Part shown: positions 1 through 8,183 of the stretch, piece by piece
Numbering within the stretch: position 1 is the stretch's first letter
Layout of the letters: every line of letters starts with the position of its first letter
NCBI RefSeq assembly: GCF_003725545.1
Contig: NZ_RJLN01000001.1
Location: forward strand, 1-64,000
DNA length: 64,000 bases
DNA from: Micromonospora solifontis
Lineage (GTDB): Bacteria; Actinomycetota; Actinomycetes; Mycobacteriales; Micromonosporaceae
Direction: 5' to 3'
Program-made: the position numbers and the translations under genes
Notes under the pieces: model-generated
Seen by the model: the letters and a program-made list of their open reading frames with translations, nothing else
What the model was told of the DNA's origin: nothing
Databases searched by the model: none

Positions 1-329
1 CTGGGGACGGACAGGTCTCGTGAGCCGCTGCAAACTTGATGACGTCAACGACTCGGCCAGGCTGAGGTGCCGGTGCCCGACCCCGACACCCTCAGGAGCC
101 GATGGCCGTACGGGCCGGCTGGCACCGGCCACGCCAGGCAGGACCGGGCCGCGGAACCGCCCGGCCGCCCCCGCAAACCGCTACCGCCTCGGGCTGACCG
201 ATCCGTCATCCGCCGTCGCCCGCCCCGATCCATCTACGACATCAAGTTTGCAGGCGATGAAGAGGTGCCCGGGTCACAGCGCCGGACGGGGGTGGCCGAG
301 GGTCCGCGGGGCGGAGTTACGGTGGGGGC
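1..329. other. Gene-free window start with a spaced inverted repeat
   Basis: No reading frame here looks like a protein; the open frames are GC-rich shadows. The stretch holds a perfect 14-bp inverted repeat, CTGCAAACTTGATG at 28-41 and CATCAAGTTTGCAG at 240-253, about 200 bp apart. It may be the upstream region of the menaquinone gene at 330 or the end of a repeat element. Confidence 0.5.
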
Positions 330-1160
330 GTGGCGCTCTCCCTGGCGATCTCCCCCTGCCCCAACGACACGTTCGTCTTCGACGCCCTGGTGCACGGCCG
401 GGTGCCGGGCGCACCGGCGGTCGAGGTGACCTACGCCGACGTGGACGTGACCAACACGGCCGCCGAGCGCGGGGCGTTCGACCTGGTGAAGGTGAGCTAC
501 GCGGCGCTGCCGTGGCTGCTGGACGACTACCACCTGCTGCCCTGCGGCGGCGCGCTGGGCCGGGGCTGCGGCCCGCTGGTGCTCACCCGGGGGGACCGGA
601 CCGACCTGGCCGGCGCGACCGTGGCGGTGCCGGGCGAGCGGACCACCGCGTACCTGCTGTTCCGGCTCTGGGCGGCCGAGCGTCCGCCGGCGCGGATCGA
701 GGTCGTGCCGTTTCACGAGATCATGCCGGGCGTCGCCGCCGGCCGGTACGACGCCGGCCTGGTGATCCACGAGGCGCGCTTCACCTACCCCCGGCACGGG
801 CTGACCGCCCTGGTCGACCTCGGCGAGTGGTGGGAGGGCGACACCGGCCTGCCGATCCCGCTCGGCGCGATCCTGGCCCGCAAGGGCGCGGTCGACCCGG
901 TCGAGGCGGCCGGCTGGATCCGCGAGTCGGTACGCCAGGCCTGGGCCGACCCGGAGGCCAGCCGCGACTACGTGCTCTCCCACGCGCAGGAGATGGAGCC
1001 CGACGTGGTGGACCGGCACATCGGCCTCTACGTCAACGAATTCACCGCCGACCTGGGCGCGGCCGGCTTCGCCGCTGTCGAGGCGCTGCTGGGCCGGGCC
1101 GCCGACGCCGGGCTCGTCCCTCAGACCTCCAGCTCGCGCGCCACCGCGTGGACCAGCTGA
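330..1160 (+). CDS. mqnD: 1,4-dihydroxy-6-naphthoate synthase (MqnD)
   Basis: Periplasmic-binding-protein-fold enzyme of the futalosine route to menaquinone; the family converts cyclic de-hypoxanthine futalosine to 1,4-dihydroxy-6-naphthoate in the cytoplasm. The 276-residue protein opens with the family signature SPCPNDTFVFDALVHG (residues 8-23), and later has the conserved VDLGEWW and GLPIPLGAI blocks (about residues 162-182) that line the substrate pocket. Length matches the family. The GTG at 330 is chosen because the signature follows directly. The last 40 bp overlap the convergent cold-shock gene, so the final residues (after about 262) may be poorly conserved. No other menaquinone gene lies in the window. 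Confidence 0.92.
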   Translation: MALSLAISPCPNDTFVFDALVHGRVPGAPAVEVTYADVDVTNTAAERGAFDLVKVSYAALPWLLDDYHLLPCGGALGRGCGPLVLTRGDRTDLAGATVAVPGERTTAYLLFRLWAAERPPARIEVVPFHEIMPGVAAGRYDAGLVIHEARFTYPRHGLTALVDLGEWWEGDTGLPIPLGAILARKGAVDPVEAAGWIRESVRQAWADPEASRDYVLSHAQEMEPDVVDRHIGLYVNEFTADLGAAGFAAVEALLGRAADAGLVPQTSSSRATAWTS

Positions 1161-1507
1161 GCGATCTTCTGCGCGGTCTTGCGGTCCGGGAAGCGACCCC
1201 GGCGCAGGTCCGGCTGAACCTTCGCCTCCAGCACCTTGATCATGTCCTCGACCAGGCCGTGCAGCTCCTCGGCCGGCCGGCGGCGCAGCTCCGCCACCGA
1301 GGGCGGCGCCTCCAACAGCTTCACGCCCATCGCCTGGGCGCCGCGGCGGCTGTCGACCACGCTGAAATCGACCCGCTGGCCACCCTTCAGGTCGGTGACA
1401 CCCGCCGGTAGCGCGCCCTTGGGCAGGAACACGTCGCCACCCTCGTCGCTGGTGACGAACCCGTATCCCTTGGCCGCGTCATACCACTTCACTCGACCCG
1501 TCGGCAC
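1121..1507 (-). CDS. Cold-shock domain protein with C-terminal extension
   Basis: Residues 1-66 form a cold-shock domain: GRVKWYDAAKGYGFVTSDEG carries RNP1 (KGYGFV), and DVFLPKGAL sits where RNP2 (normally VFVH) is expected, with Leu-Pro replacing the usual Val-His. Such domains bind single-stranded RNA or DNA. Unlike the usual 67-residue CspA, this protein has 128 residues, with a helical, charged tail (about 70-128: PAEELHGLVEDMIKVLEA and onward) of a kind seen in actinobacterial CspB-like proteins. Start is GTG at 1507. It converges with mqnD and overlaps its 3' end by 40 bp. Role in temperature or stress response is family knowledge, not shown here. Confidence 0.88.
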   Translation of the reverse strand: MPTGRVKWYDAAKGYGFVTSDEGGDVFLPKGALPAGVTDLKGGQRVDFSVVDSRRGAQAMGVKLLEAPPSVAELRRRPAEELHGLVEDMIKVLEAKVQPDLRRGRFPDRKTAQKIAQLVHAVARELEV

Positions 1508-1538
1508 CTGATAACCCCTGCTTCGCTCTGGAACGCCT

Positions 1539-2162
1539 CTACCCCTCCAAGGCTAGCCGGATGATCCGGTCCAGCGCCGCCGGGAATCCGGTGAGATCAT
1601 CCAGCACCAGGTCGGCTCCGGCGGCCCGCAGCTCGTCCGCCGTGCAGGGTCCGGTCGCCACTCCCACACCTGGGATTCCCGCCGTCTTGGCCGCCGCCAT
1701 GTCGGCCACGTGGTCGCCCACGTAGCAGGTCGCGCCGTGCTCCCGCAGGGCGGTCGCCTTCTGCTCGGCGAAGAGGTCCCCGGCCAGCTCGTCCACCGCC
1801 AGCCCGAGGTGGTCCAGGTGCAGCTTGGCCAGCCGGCCGATCTTTGAGGTGACCACCATGATCCGGCCGCCCCGGGCGTGCACCGCGTCGAGCGCGGCCG
1901 CCGCGCCGGGCATCGGCACCGTCGGGGTGATCGCGTACGCCGGGTAGAGCTCGCGGTAGAGGGTCACCGCCTCCTCCACCCGCTCCGGCGGGAACCAGTG
2001 CGCGATCTCGGTGCGCAGCGGCGGGCCGAGCCGGGACACCGCCAACTCGGCGTCCACCGGCACCCCGGTGCGGGCGGTCAACGCCCGGTAGGCGGCGGCG
2101 ATGCCGGGGCGGGAGTCAACCAGGGTCATGTCGAGGTCGAAGCCGACCATCAGTGGGGGCAT
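1539..2162 (-). CDS. HAD-family phosphatase, phosphoglycolate phosphatase-like
   Basis: A 207-residue haloacid-dehalogenase-fold hydrolase. Motif I is FDLDMTLVDS (residues 8-17; the first Asp is the nucleophile), motif II is VVTSK (about 102-106), and motif III/IV is YVGDHVADMAAAKTAG (about 146-161). The helical cap between motifs I and II is of the Gph/PGP subclass. Substrate cannot be told from sequence. The gene follows the cold-shock gene on the same strand with a 31-bp gap (upstream here, so it may be transcribed first), and is divergent from the helicase-associated gene at 2224. Confidence 0.85.
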   Translation of the reverse strand: MPPLMVGFDLDMTLVDSRPGIAAAYRALTARTGVPVDAELAVSRLGPPLRTEIAHWFPPERVEEAVTLYRELYPAYAITPTVPMPGAAAALDAVHARGGRIMVVTSKIGRLAKLHLDHLGLAVDELAGDLFAEQKATALREHGATCYVGDHVADMAAAKTAGIPGVGVATGPCTADELRAAGADLVLDDLTGFPAALDRIIRLALEG

Positions 2163-2223
2163 GCCGAGAACGTACCCGTCCGAGGGGCGCGACCGGCCCC
2201 GGCCGGGCTAGCGTGGAACGACG

Positions 2224-4698
2224 ATGACCACCTCACTCGCCGACCATCTGCGGACGCTCCCCGACGAGTCCCTGGCCGCCCTCCTCCAACTGCGGCCCGA
2301 CCTCGTCGTGCCGGTGCCGGCCGACGTCTCCGCGCTCGCCATCCGCGCCCAGTCGCGGGTCTCCGTCGCCCGGGCACTGGACGGGCTGGACCAGTTCACC
2401 CTCCAGATCCTGGACGCCGCCCGGCTCACCCGGGACCCGCAGGGCGGCGGCACCACCGTCGAGGCCGTCCTGGCGATGGCCACCGCCGGCTCGCATCCGC
2501 CCGCCCCGGCCGCCGTCCGCGGCGCCGTGGACCGGCTGCGTGCGCTCTTCCTGCTGTACGGCCCCGAGCACGACCTGCACGTGGTGGGCGGCGTCGAGGA
2601 GGTCGCCCCGTACCCGGCGGGGCTGGGCCGGCCGGCGACGGAGCTGGACCCCCGGGCGGCGGCGCTCTGCGCGGACCCGGCGAAGCTGCGGCGGACGCTG
2701 CTGGCCGCGCCGCCCTCGGCCCGGGCGATCCTGGACCGGCTGGCCGCCGGTCCGCCGATCGGCACCGTGCCGGCGGGCGCGCTGGAGGCCCCCGCCACCG
2801 GTACGGAGGACGCCCTCCCCCCGGACCTGGTCAACGGCGGCGCGCCGACCGGCTCGCCGATCCGCTGGCTGGTCGAGCACCGGCTGCTCGTCCGGATGTC
2901 CGGCGGCAAGGGTGGCGCGGGGACCGTGGAGCTGCCCCGCGAGGTGGGCCTGCTGCTGCGCCGCGACAGCGGCCCGCTGGGGCCGCTGCGCACCAGCCCG
3001 CCGGTGGTGGCCACCCCGGCCCGCGAGGCGAAGGCCGTGGACTCGGCCGGGGCCGGGCAGACCATGGAGGTGGTCCGGCACACCGAGGCGCTGCTGGAGA
3101 GCCTGAGCGAGGAACCGGCCCCGGTGCTGCGCTCCGGCGGCGTCGGCGTGCGGGACCTGCGCCGGATGGCCCGGAACCTCGGCCTGGACGACGGCATCGC
3201 CGCGCTGCTCTTCGAGGTGGCGTACGCGGCCGGGCTGGTCGGCGAGCTGGACCTGACCGGGTCCAGCCACGCCCGGTACGGCGGCGACCAGCAGATCCTG
3301 CCCACCGCCGGGTACGAGGTGTGGCGCGCCGCCTCGCTGGCCCAGCGCTGGGAGCAGCTGGCCCGGGCCTGGCTGACCATGACCCGCCAGGCGGGCCTGG
3401 TCGGGCAGCGCGACGACCGGGACCGGCCGATCTCGGTGCTCTCCGCCGAGGCGGAACGGGCCGGCGCGCCGGCCGCCCGCCGCTCGGTGCTCGCCGTGCT
3501 GGCCGACCTGCCCCCGGCGACCGCCCCCACCCCGGACGAGGTGCTGGAGCTGCTGGACTGGCGGGCGCCCCGGCGGGCGCGCGGGCGGGAGACCGCGCAC
3601 CGCGAGGTGCTGGCCGAGGCGGCCCAGCTCGGGGTGACCGGGCTCGGCGCGCTCACCTCGTACGGGCGGCTGCTGCTGGCCGAGCTGACCGACGCCGACG
3701 AGCGGGCCGAGGACCCGCTCGGGCTGCGCTCCGACGCCGAGTCGGGCGAGCCGTCCACCGCCGTACGGGCGCTGGACGCCCTGCTCCCCGCCCCGGTGGA
3801 CCACTTCCTCGTGCAGGCCGACCTGACCGTGGTGGTGCCCGGTCCGCCCGACCCGGCGCTCGCCGCCGAGCTGGAGGTGGTGGCCGAGCACGAGTCGGCG
3901 GGCGGCGCGAGCGTGCACCGGGTCACCACGGCCAGCGTCCGGCGCGCCCTGGACGCCGGCTACTCCGCCGACGACCTGCACTCGCTGTTCCGCCGCCGGT
4001 CCCGCACCCCGGTGCCGCAGGGGCTGACGTACCTGGTGGACGACGTGGCCCGCAAACACGGCGGCCTGCGGGTCGGCTCGGCCGGCGGGTACGTGCGCAG
4101 CGACGACGAGGCGCTGCTCACCGAGGTGCAGTCCGACAAGCGGCTGGAGCCGCTGGCGTTCCGCCGGATCGCCCCGACGGTGCTGGTCACCCCGTACCAG
4201 GTGCAGCGGATGCTGACCGCGCTGCGTGAGGCCGGGTACGCGCCCGTACCGGAGGATGCCAGCGGCTCGGCGGTGCTCTCCCGGCCGAAGACCCGGCGGG
4301 CGCCGGCCCGGGTGCCGGCCGCCGGCCGCGGCCTGGACCCGCTCGCGGCGCCGAGGCTGCCGCTGCCCCGGCTGCTCGGGGTGGTGGAGCAGATCCGGCG
4401 CGGGGAGGCGGCGGCGCGGGCGGCCCGGCGGGCCCCGGCGGTGGTCCGCGGCAGCAGAGCGGCCACCGGCCCGGCCCCGGCGCACACCCACTCCGACGCG
4501 CTCGCGGTGCTCCAGCAGGCGGTACGGGACAAGGCGCTGGTCTGGGTCGGCTACGTCGACGCGCACGGGGCGACCGCGTCCCGGCTGGTCCGGCCGGTGT
4601 CGATCGGGGCGGGCTACCTGCGCGCCGAGGACGAGCGCACGGAGATGCTGCACACCTTCGCGTTGCACCGGATCACCGCGGCGGTGCTGGAGGACTGA
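2224..4698 (+). CDS. Helicase-associated protein (XPB/Ssl2 N-terminal-like, Rv0862c type)
   Basis: A large 824-residue actinobacterial protein starting MTTSLADHLRTLPDESLAALLQ, typical of the family annotated as helicase C-terminal or XPB/Ssl2-like N-terminal domain protein (Mycobacterium Rv0862c). No Walker A or DEAD-type box is visible, so it is not itself a helicase. It is rich in Leu/Ala helices with winged-helix-like blocks. The C-terminal part (about 755-824) has a WYL-like strand pattern (LVWVGYVDAHGATASRLVRPVS). The XPB helicase lies 1.35 kb downstream on the same strand, and the same pairing in mycobacteria suggests a common DNA-transaction role. Start ATG at 2224. Confidence 0.82.
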   Translation: MTTSLADHLRTLPDESLAALLQLRPDLVVPVPADVSALAIRAQSRVSVARALDGLDQFTLQILDAARLTRDPQGGGTTVEAVLAMATAGSHPPAPAAVRGAVDRLRALFLLYGPEHDLHVVGGVEEVAPYPAGLGRPATELDPRAAALCADPAKLRRTLLAAPPSARAILDRLAAGPPIGTVPAGALEAPATGTEDALPPDLVNGGAPTGSPIRWLVEHRLLVRMSGGKGGAGTVELPREVGLLLRRDSGPLGPLRTSPPVVATPAREAKAVDSAGAGQTMEVVRHTEALLESLSEEPAPVLRSGGVGVRDLRRMARNLGLDDGIAALLFEVAYAAGLVGELDLTGSSHARYGGDQQILPTAGYEVWRAASLAQRWEQLARAWLTMTRQAGLVGQRDDRDRPISVLSAEAERAGAPAARRSVLAVLADLPPATAPTPDEVLELLDWRAPRRARGRETAHREVLAEAAQLGVTGLGALTSYGRLLLAELTDADERAEDPLGLRSDAESGEPSTAVRALDALLPAPVDHFLVQADLTVVVPGPPDPALAAELEVVAEHESAGGASVHRVTTASVRRALDAGYSADDLHSLFRRRSRTPVPQGLTYLVDDVARKHGGLRVGSAGGYVRSDDEALLTEVQSDKRLEPLAFRRIAPTVLVTPYQVQRMLTALREAGYAPVPEDASGSAVLSRPKTRRAPARVPAAGRGLDPLAAPRLPLPRLLGVVEQIRRGEAAARAARRAPAVVRGSRAATGPAPAHTHSDALAVLQQAVRDKALVWVGYVDAHGATASRLVRPVSIGAGYLRAEDERTEMLHTFALHRITAAVLED

Positions 4699-4702
4699 TC
4701 GG

Positions 4703-4939
4703 CTACCGCCCGTTGTGGCGGAACGCGCCGATCACGGAGACGGCGAGCAGCAGCCCGAACCCGGCGCCGGCCGACTCACCGACCGAGTCGACGAAGCCCT
4801 GCCGCTGCACCAGCAACCCGAACAGGAACCAGCCGAACAGGGCGACGGCGGCCGTCGCGTATCCGACCAGGACCGCGGTGGACACGTCGTGCTCGGACTG
4901 CCGGTCCCGCTCGGGGAGCACCTCGTGGTCGACCGTCAT
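4703..4939 (-). CDS. Small membrane protein, two predicted TM helices
   Basis: A 78-residue protein. A polar N-terminus of about 20 residues (MTVDHEVLPERDRQSEHDVS) is followed by two hydrophobic segments, about 21-44 (AVLVGYATAAVALFGWFLFG region) and 56-73 (AGAGFGLLLAVSVIGAF). No family is recognised and no function is proposed. It lies between the helicase-associated gene (convergent, 4 bp apart) and the L,D-transpeptidase gene 81 bp upstream on the same strand, so it may share that transcript. Confidence 0.7.
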   Translation of the reverse strand: MTVDHEVLPERDRQSEHDVSTAVLVGYATAAVALFGWFLFGLLVQRQGFVDSVGESAGAGFGLLLAVSVIGAFRHNGR

Positions 4940-5020
4940 GCCAGTCCCTCCCGCCCCGTCCGGACCCGCTTCCAGGGTGACACCGGAGTGACTGGACGGA
5001 CAGGGGATAAAACCCTGAAG

Positions 5021-5890
5021 TCAGGTGCCGGGTCGGCGGCCGAAGACGACCACCCGGGTGCCGATCGAGCCCAGCTCCCAGAGCCGGACCGCGTCCCGGT
5101 GCAGCAGGTTGACGCAGCCGTGCGAGCCGATCGACTTGTCGTGCAGGTACGTGGTGGTCTCGTGGAACCCGATCCCGCCGTTGAACCGCTGCCAGTAGGG
5201 CAGCCACACCTCGTACGGGTTGGACCACTCCTTCAGGTTGCGGTTGGCCACCGAGTAGGTGCCGGACGGGGTGGCGTACCCGGCCATGCCGGTGCGGGTG
5301 ACCGTCGGACCGAGCACCACCTTGCCGCCGCGCATCGCCCAGACGGTCTGCCGGGTCAGGTCGACGCAAAAGGTGAGCCCGGAACCGGCCTTGCAGCGGT
5401 GCACGTCGGTGCTGGCCAGCCGCTTCGCCACGTCGTACGTGCTGGGCCCGGCGCGGCCCTCGGCGGGGCTGAGCCCGTACCGACGCTGGAACTTCTTGAT
5501 CGCGGCGCAGTCGGCGGCGGACTGCTTGCCGTCCACGGTGACCGTCCCGAACCCGCCCAGCCGGGCCAGGTACGTCTCCACGGCGCGCTGGTGCTCGCCC
5601 TGCGGGCAGCCGGTGAACCCGGTCGGGCTGGGCTTGGCCGTGGGGGTGGGTTTCGCCGTCCGGCTGGGTTTCGGCGTGGCCGTCCGGCTCGGCTCCGCCG
5701 ACGGGGACGTGGATGTCTGGTCCGGCGTGGGCACCGCGCTCGCCCCCGATACTCGCTCCGCCTGAGCGACGGGCGCCGGGGCGGCGGCCCCGGACCTGTC
5801 GCTCCGCGGATCGAGCGCGCACGCACCGACGCCGACCAGCACGACCGCAGCCAGGGTGACGACCCGTACGCTGAACCGGACACGCTTCAT
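5021..5890 (-). CDS. L,D-transpeptidase lipoprotein with peptidoglycan-binding domain
   Basis: Cell-wall cross-linking enzyme of the YkuD family. The N-terminus has a basic start, hydrophobic core and lipobox-like VGAC (Cys 24), so it is likely a lipoprotein. A Pro/Ser/Thr/Lys-rich linker (about 40-90) leads to a peptidoglycan-binding-1-like domain (about 95-160) and then the YkuD domain, with the catalytic signature IGFHETT...IGSHGCVNL near residues 240-263; the Cys in SHGCVNL is the nucleophile. It forms 3-3 cross-links or attaches proteins in this family. Divergent from xpb across a 156-bp gap that should hold both promoters. Confidence 0.9.
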   Translation of the reverse strand: MKRVRFSVRVVTLAAVVLVGVGACALDPRSDRSGAAAPAPVAQAERVSGASAVPTPDQTSTSPSAEPSRTATPKPSRTAKPTPTAKPSPTGFTGCPQGEHQRAVETYLARLGGFGTVTVDGKQSAADCAAIKKFQRRYGLSPAEGRAGPSTYDVAKRLASTDVHRCKAGSGLTFCVDLTRQTVWAMRGGKVVLGPTVTRTGMAGYATPSGTYSVANRNLKEWSNPYEVWLPYWQRFNGGIGFHETTTYLHDKSIGSHGCVNLLHRDAVRLWELGSIGTRVVVFGRRPGT

Positions 5891-6046
5891 GGGCCCTCCC
5901 CTGGACAGTTGTCCCGCTTGCTAGACGTACGGGAAGACTGTCACGTTGCCTTCCTGGCGTGACTTTTTCCGGACACCTTCACCCGTGCAACACTGGATGG
6001 TCCGCCTTCGGCAGGTCAGCCGGGCTGCGGGCGAGGAGATCCGGCA

Positions 6047-7744
6047 ATGGGAGAGGACGCTGGCGTGAGCGGTGGACCACTGATCGTGCAGTCGGACAAG
6101 ACCCTGCTGCTGGAGATCGATCACCCCGACGCGCAGGCGTGCCGGATGGCGATCGCGCCCTTCGCCGAGCTGGAACGCTCGCCGGAGCACGTGCACACCT
6201 ACCGGCTGACCCCGCTGGGCCTGTGGAACGCCCGGGCCGCCGGCCACGACGCCGAGGGCGTGGTCGATGCGCTGATCAAGTACTCCCGTTACCCGGTGCC
6301 GCACGCGCTGCTGGTCGACGTGGCCGAGACCATGGACCGGTACGGCCGGCTCCAGCTCGCCAACGACCCGGTGCACGGCCTGGTGCTGCGCGCCCTGGAC
6401 CGGCTGGTGCTGATCGAGGTCGCCAAGAGCAAGAAGCTCGCCGGCATGCTCGGCAACAAGATCGACGACGACACCATCCAGGTGCACCCGTCCGAGCGGG
6501 GCCGGCTCAAGCAGGCGCTGCTGAAGCTCGGCTGGCCCGCCGAGGATCTGGCCGGCTACGTGGACGGCGAGGCGCACCCGATCGACCTGGCCGAGGCCGG
6601 CAAGGACGGCGGCAAGCCGTGGACCCTGCGCTCCTACCAGCGGGAGGCCGTGGACGCCTTCTGGGCCGGTGGCTCCGGCGTGGTGGTGCTCCCCTGCGGC
6701 GCCGGCAAGACCCTGGTCGGCGCGGCGGCGATGGCCGAGGCGAAGGCGACCACGCTGATCCTGGTCACCAACACGGTGGCGGGCCGGCAGTGGAAGCGTG
6801 AGCTGGTGGCCCGCACCTCGCTCACCGAGGAGGAGATCGGCGAGTACTCGGGCGAGCGCAAGGAGATCCGCCCGGTCACCATCGCCACGTACCAGGTGCT
6901 CACCTCGCGGCGCGGCGGCGCGTTCACCCACCTGGACCTGTTCGGCGCCCGCGACTGGGGCCTGGTCATCTACGACGAGGTGCACCTGCTGCCCGCGCCG
7001 ATCTTCCGGTTCACCGCGGACCTCCAGGCCCGCCGCCGGCTCGGCCTCACCGCGACCCTGGTACGCGAGGACGGCCGGGAGGGCGACGTGTTCAGCCTGA
7101 TCGGCCCGAAGCGGTACGACGCGCCGTGGAAGGACATCGAGCAGCAGGGCTGGATCGCCCCGGCCGAGTGCACCGAGGTACGGGTCACCCTCACCGACGC
7201 CGAGCGGATGGCGTACGCGACCGCGGAGGCCGAGGAGCGCTACCGGATGGCGGCGACCGCCCGCACCAAGCTGCCCGTGGTTCGCGCCCTCGTCGACCGG
7301 CACCCTGAGGACCAGGTGCTCGTCATCGGCGGGTACATCGACCAGCTCCACCAGCTCGGCGAATACCTCGACGCGCCGATCGTGCAGGGCTCGACCACCA
7401 ACAAGGAGCGCGAGCGGCTCTTCGACGCGTTCCGGTCCGGCGAGATCCGGACCCTGGTGATCTCCAAGGTGGGCAACTTCTCCATCGACCTGCCCGAGGC
7501 GGCGGTGGCGATCCAGGTGTCGGGGACGTTCGGGTCGCGGCAGGAAGAGGCGCAGCGGCTCGGGCGGGTCCTCCGGCCCAAGGCCGACGGCCGCCAGGCG
7601 CACTTCTACACCGTCGTGTCCCGGGACACCATCGACACCGAGTACGCGGCCCACCGCCAGCGCTTCCTCGCCGAGCAGGGATACGCCTACACCATCGTGG
7701 ACGCCGACGACGTCCTCGGCCCCTCGCTGCCGTCGTTCGACTGA
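6047..7744 (+). CDS. DNA repair helicase XPB
   Basis: Superfamily 2 DNA helicase of the bacterial XPB group (565 residues). An N-terminal damage-recognition-like region (about 10-195) is followed by helicase domain 1 with Walker A LPCGAGKT (about 216-223), the box DEVH (about 309-312) and LTATLVREDG (motif III), and domain 2 with VIGGYIDQL, ISKVGNFSIDLPEA and QRLGRVLRPK (motif VI). Archaeal and mycobacterial homologues unwind DNA 3'-5'. The ATG at 6047 has a good GAGGAG site; GTG at 6065 (start of SGGPLIVQSDK) is an alternative that matches the usual family N-terminus. A 254-bp copy of bases 6902-7155 recurs at 8632-8885. Confidence 0.95.
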   Translation: MGEDAGVSGGPLIVQSDKTLLLEIDHPDAQACRMAIAPFAELERSPEHVHTYRLTPLGLWNARAAGHDAEGVVDALIKYSRYPVPHALLVDVAETMDRYGRLQLANDPVHGLVLRALDRLVLIEVAKSKKLAGMLGNKIDDDTIQVHPSERGRLKQALLKLGWPAEDLAGYVDGEAHPIDLAEAGKDGGKPWTLRSYQREAVDAFWAGGSGVVVLPCGAGKTLVGAAAMAEAKATTLILVTNTVAGRQWKRELVARTSLTEEEIGEYSGERKEIRPVTIATYQVLTSRRGGAFTHLDLFGARDWGLVIYDEVHLLPAPIFRFTADLQARRRLGLTATLVREDGREGDVFSLIGPKRYDAPWKDIEQQGWIAPAECTEVRVTLTDAERMAYATAEAEERYRMAATARTKLPVVRALVDRHPEDQVLVIGGYIDQLHQLGEYLDAPIVQGSTTNKERERLFDAFRSGEIRTLVISKVGNFSIDLPEAAVAIQVSGTFGSRQEEAQRLGRVLRPKADGRQAHFYTVVSRDTIDTEYAAHRQRFLAEQGYAYTIVDADDVLGPSLPSFD

Positions 7745-7943
7745 CCTCCTCGCCCTGTTCCTTCATGTCGGCGACAACCCGGCGCAACAGATCCTCCAGC
7801 CCCTGCAGGGCCTCAACCTGCGACGGCGCCAGCCGGGAGAGGGACGGGAACTCCGCGCAAGTGGCGGCGAAAGCTTGATCGTCGGCCGATCAGGCGACGC
7901 GGTAGGTGTAGTGGGTGATCTCAGGACTGGCGTCGGGTTGCCC
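7745..7943 (-). pseudogene. HicB-like antitoxin remnant, in-frame stop and truncated 3' end
   Basis: Read on the minus strand, one frame gives ITHYTYRVA, a TGA at 7892-7890, then SADDQAF, ATCAEFPSLSRLAP and VEALQGLEDLLRRVVADM. This is the pattern of a HicB-type antitoxin in which a Trp codon (TGG) would be expected at the TGA. The homologous frame ends at the xpb stop codon, where the family normally continues into an arm-like C-terminal domain. No convincing start codon remains upstream. The gene therefore looks dead on both counts. Recognition is from the residue pattern only; a profile search would settle it. Confidence 0.65.
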
Positions 7944-7967
7944 GACATGGCCCCCTTCGAGAAATTA

Positions 7968-8008
7968 AGTCTAGGGTGCTCTACTTACTTCATCTAGTAG
8001 CCTAGACT
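7968..8008. promoter_or_regulatory. Inverted repeat and likely promoter of hicA-hicB
   Basis: AGTCTAGG (7968-7975) and CCTAGACT (8001-8008) form a perfect 8-bp inverted repeat around an AT-rich 25-bp spacer. TAGACT (8003-8008) could be a -10 box placing transcription start at the GTG of hicA (8015), i.e. a leaderless message, as no ribosome-binding site precedes that GTG. HicB proteins with a DNA-binding C-terminus often repress their own operon, so this is a candidate operator (inference). Confidence 0.45.
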
Positions 8009-8014
8009 AGCCGC

Positions 8015-8170
8015 GTGAAGCGGGTTGACCTGATCAACAAGATCAGCAAGGCAGCTGCCGATGCCGGCGTGACCTTCAGATTCGGCCCGCGGAACGTCGT
8101 CATACCTCGACACAAGGAGATCAACGAACTCACGGCGCGGGGTATCCTGCGCAGCCTGGGCTTGAGGTAA
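8015..8170 (+). CDS. hicA: HicA-like toxin lacking the catalytic-histidine region
   Basis: A 51-residue product from a GTG start: MKRVDLINKISKAAADAGV, then TFRFGPRN, then VVIPRHKEINELTARGIL. The first and last blocks match HicA mRNA interferases, in which some 15-20 residues with the Gly-x-x-His catalytic motif normally lie between them. Here that part is gone, so the protein should be unable to cut RNA. The C-terminus is also short. It is followed 13 bp later by hicB. It could be a decayed toxin kept alive by its antitoxin or simply a decaying gene. Too short to be found by ordinary gene calling. Confidence 0.7.
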   Translation: MKRVDLINKISKAAADAGVTFRFGPRNVVIPRHKEINELTARGILRSLGLR

Positions 8171-8183
8171 AAGGGGGGCGTCG

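Noticed and set aside
1878..4229. 783-residue plus-strand frame overlapping the helicase-associated gene
   Set aside because: Arg/Gly/Pro-rich shadow in another frame of the real gene at 2224-4698.
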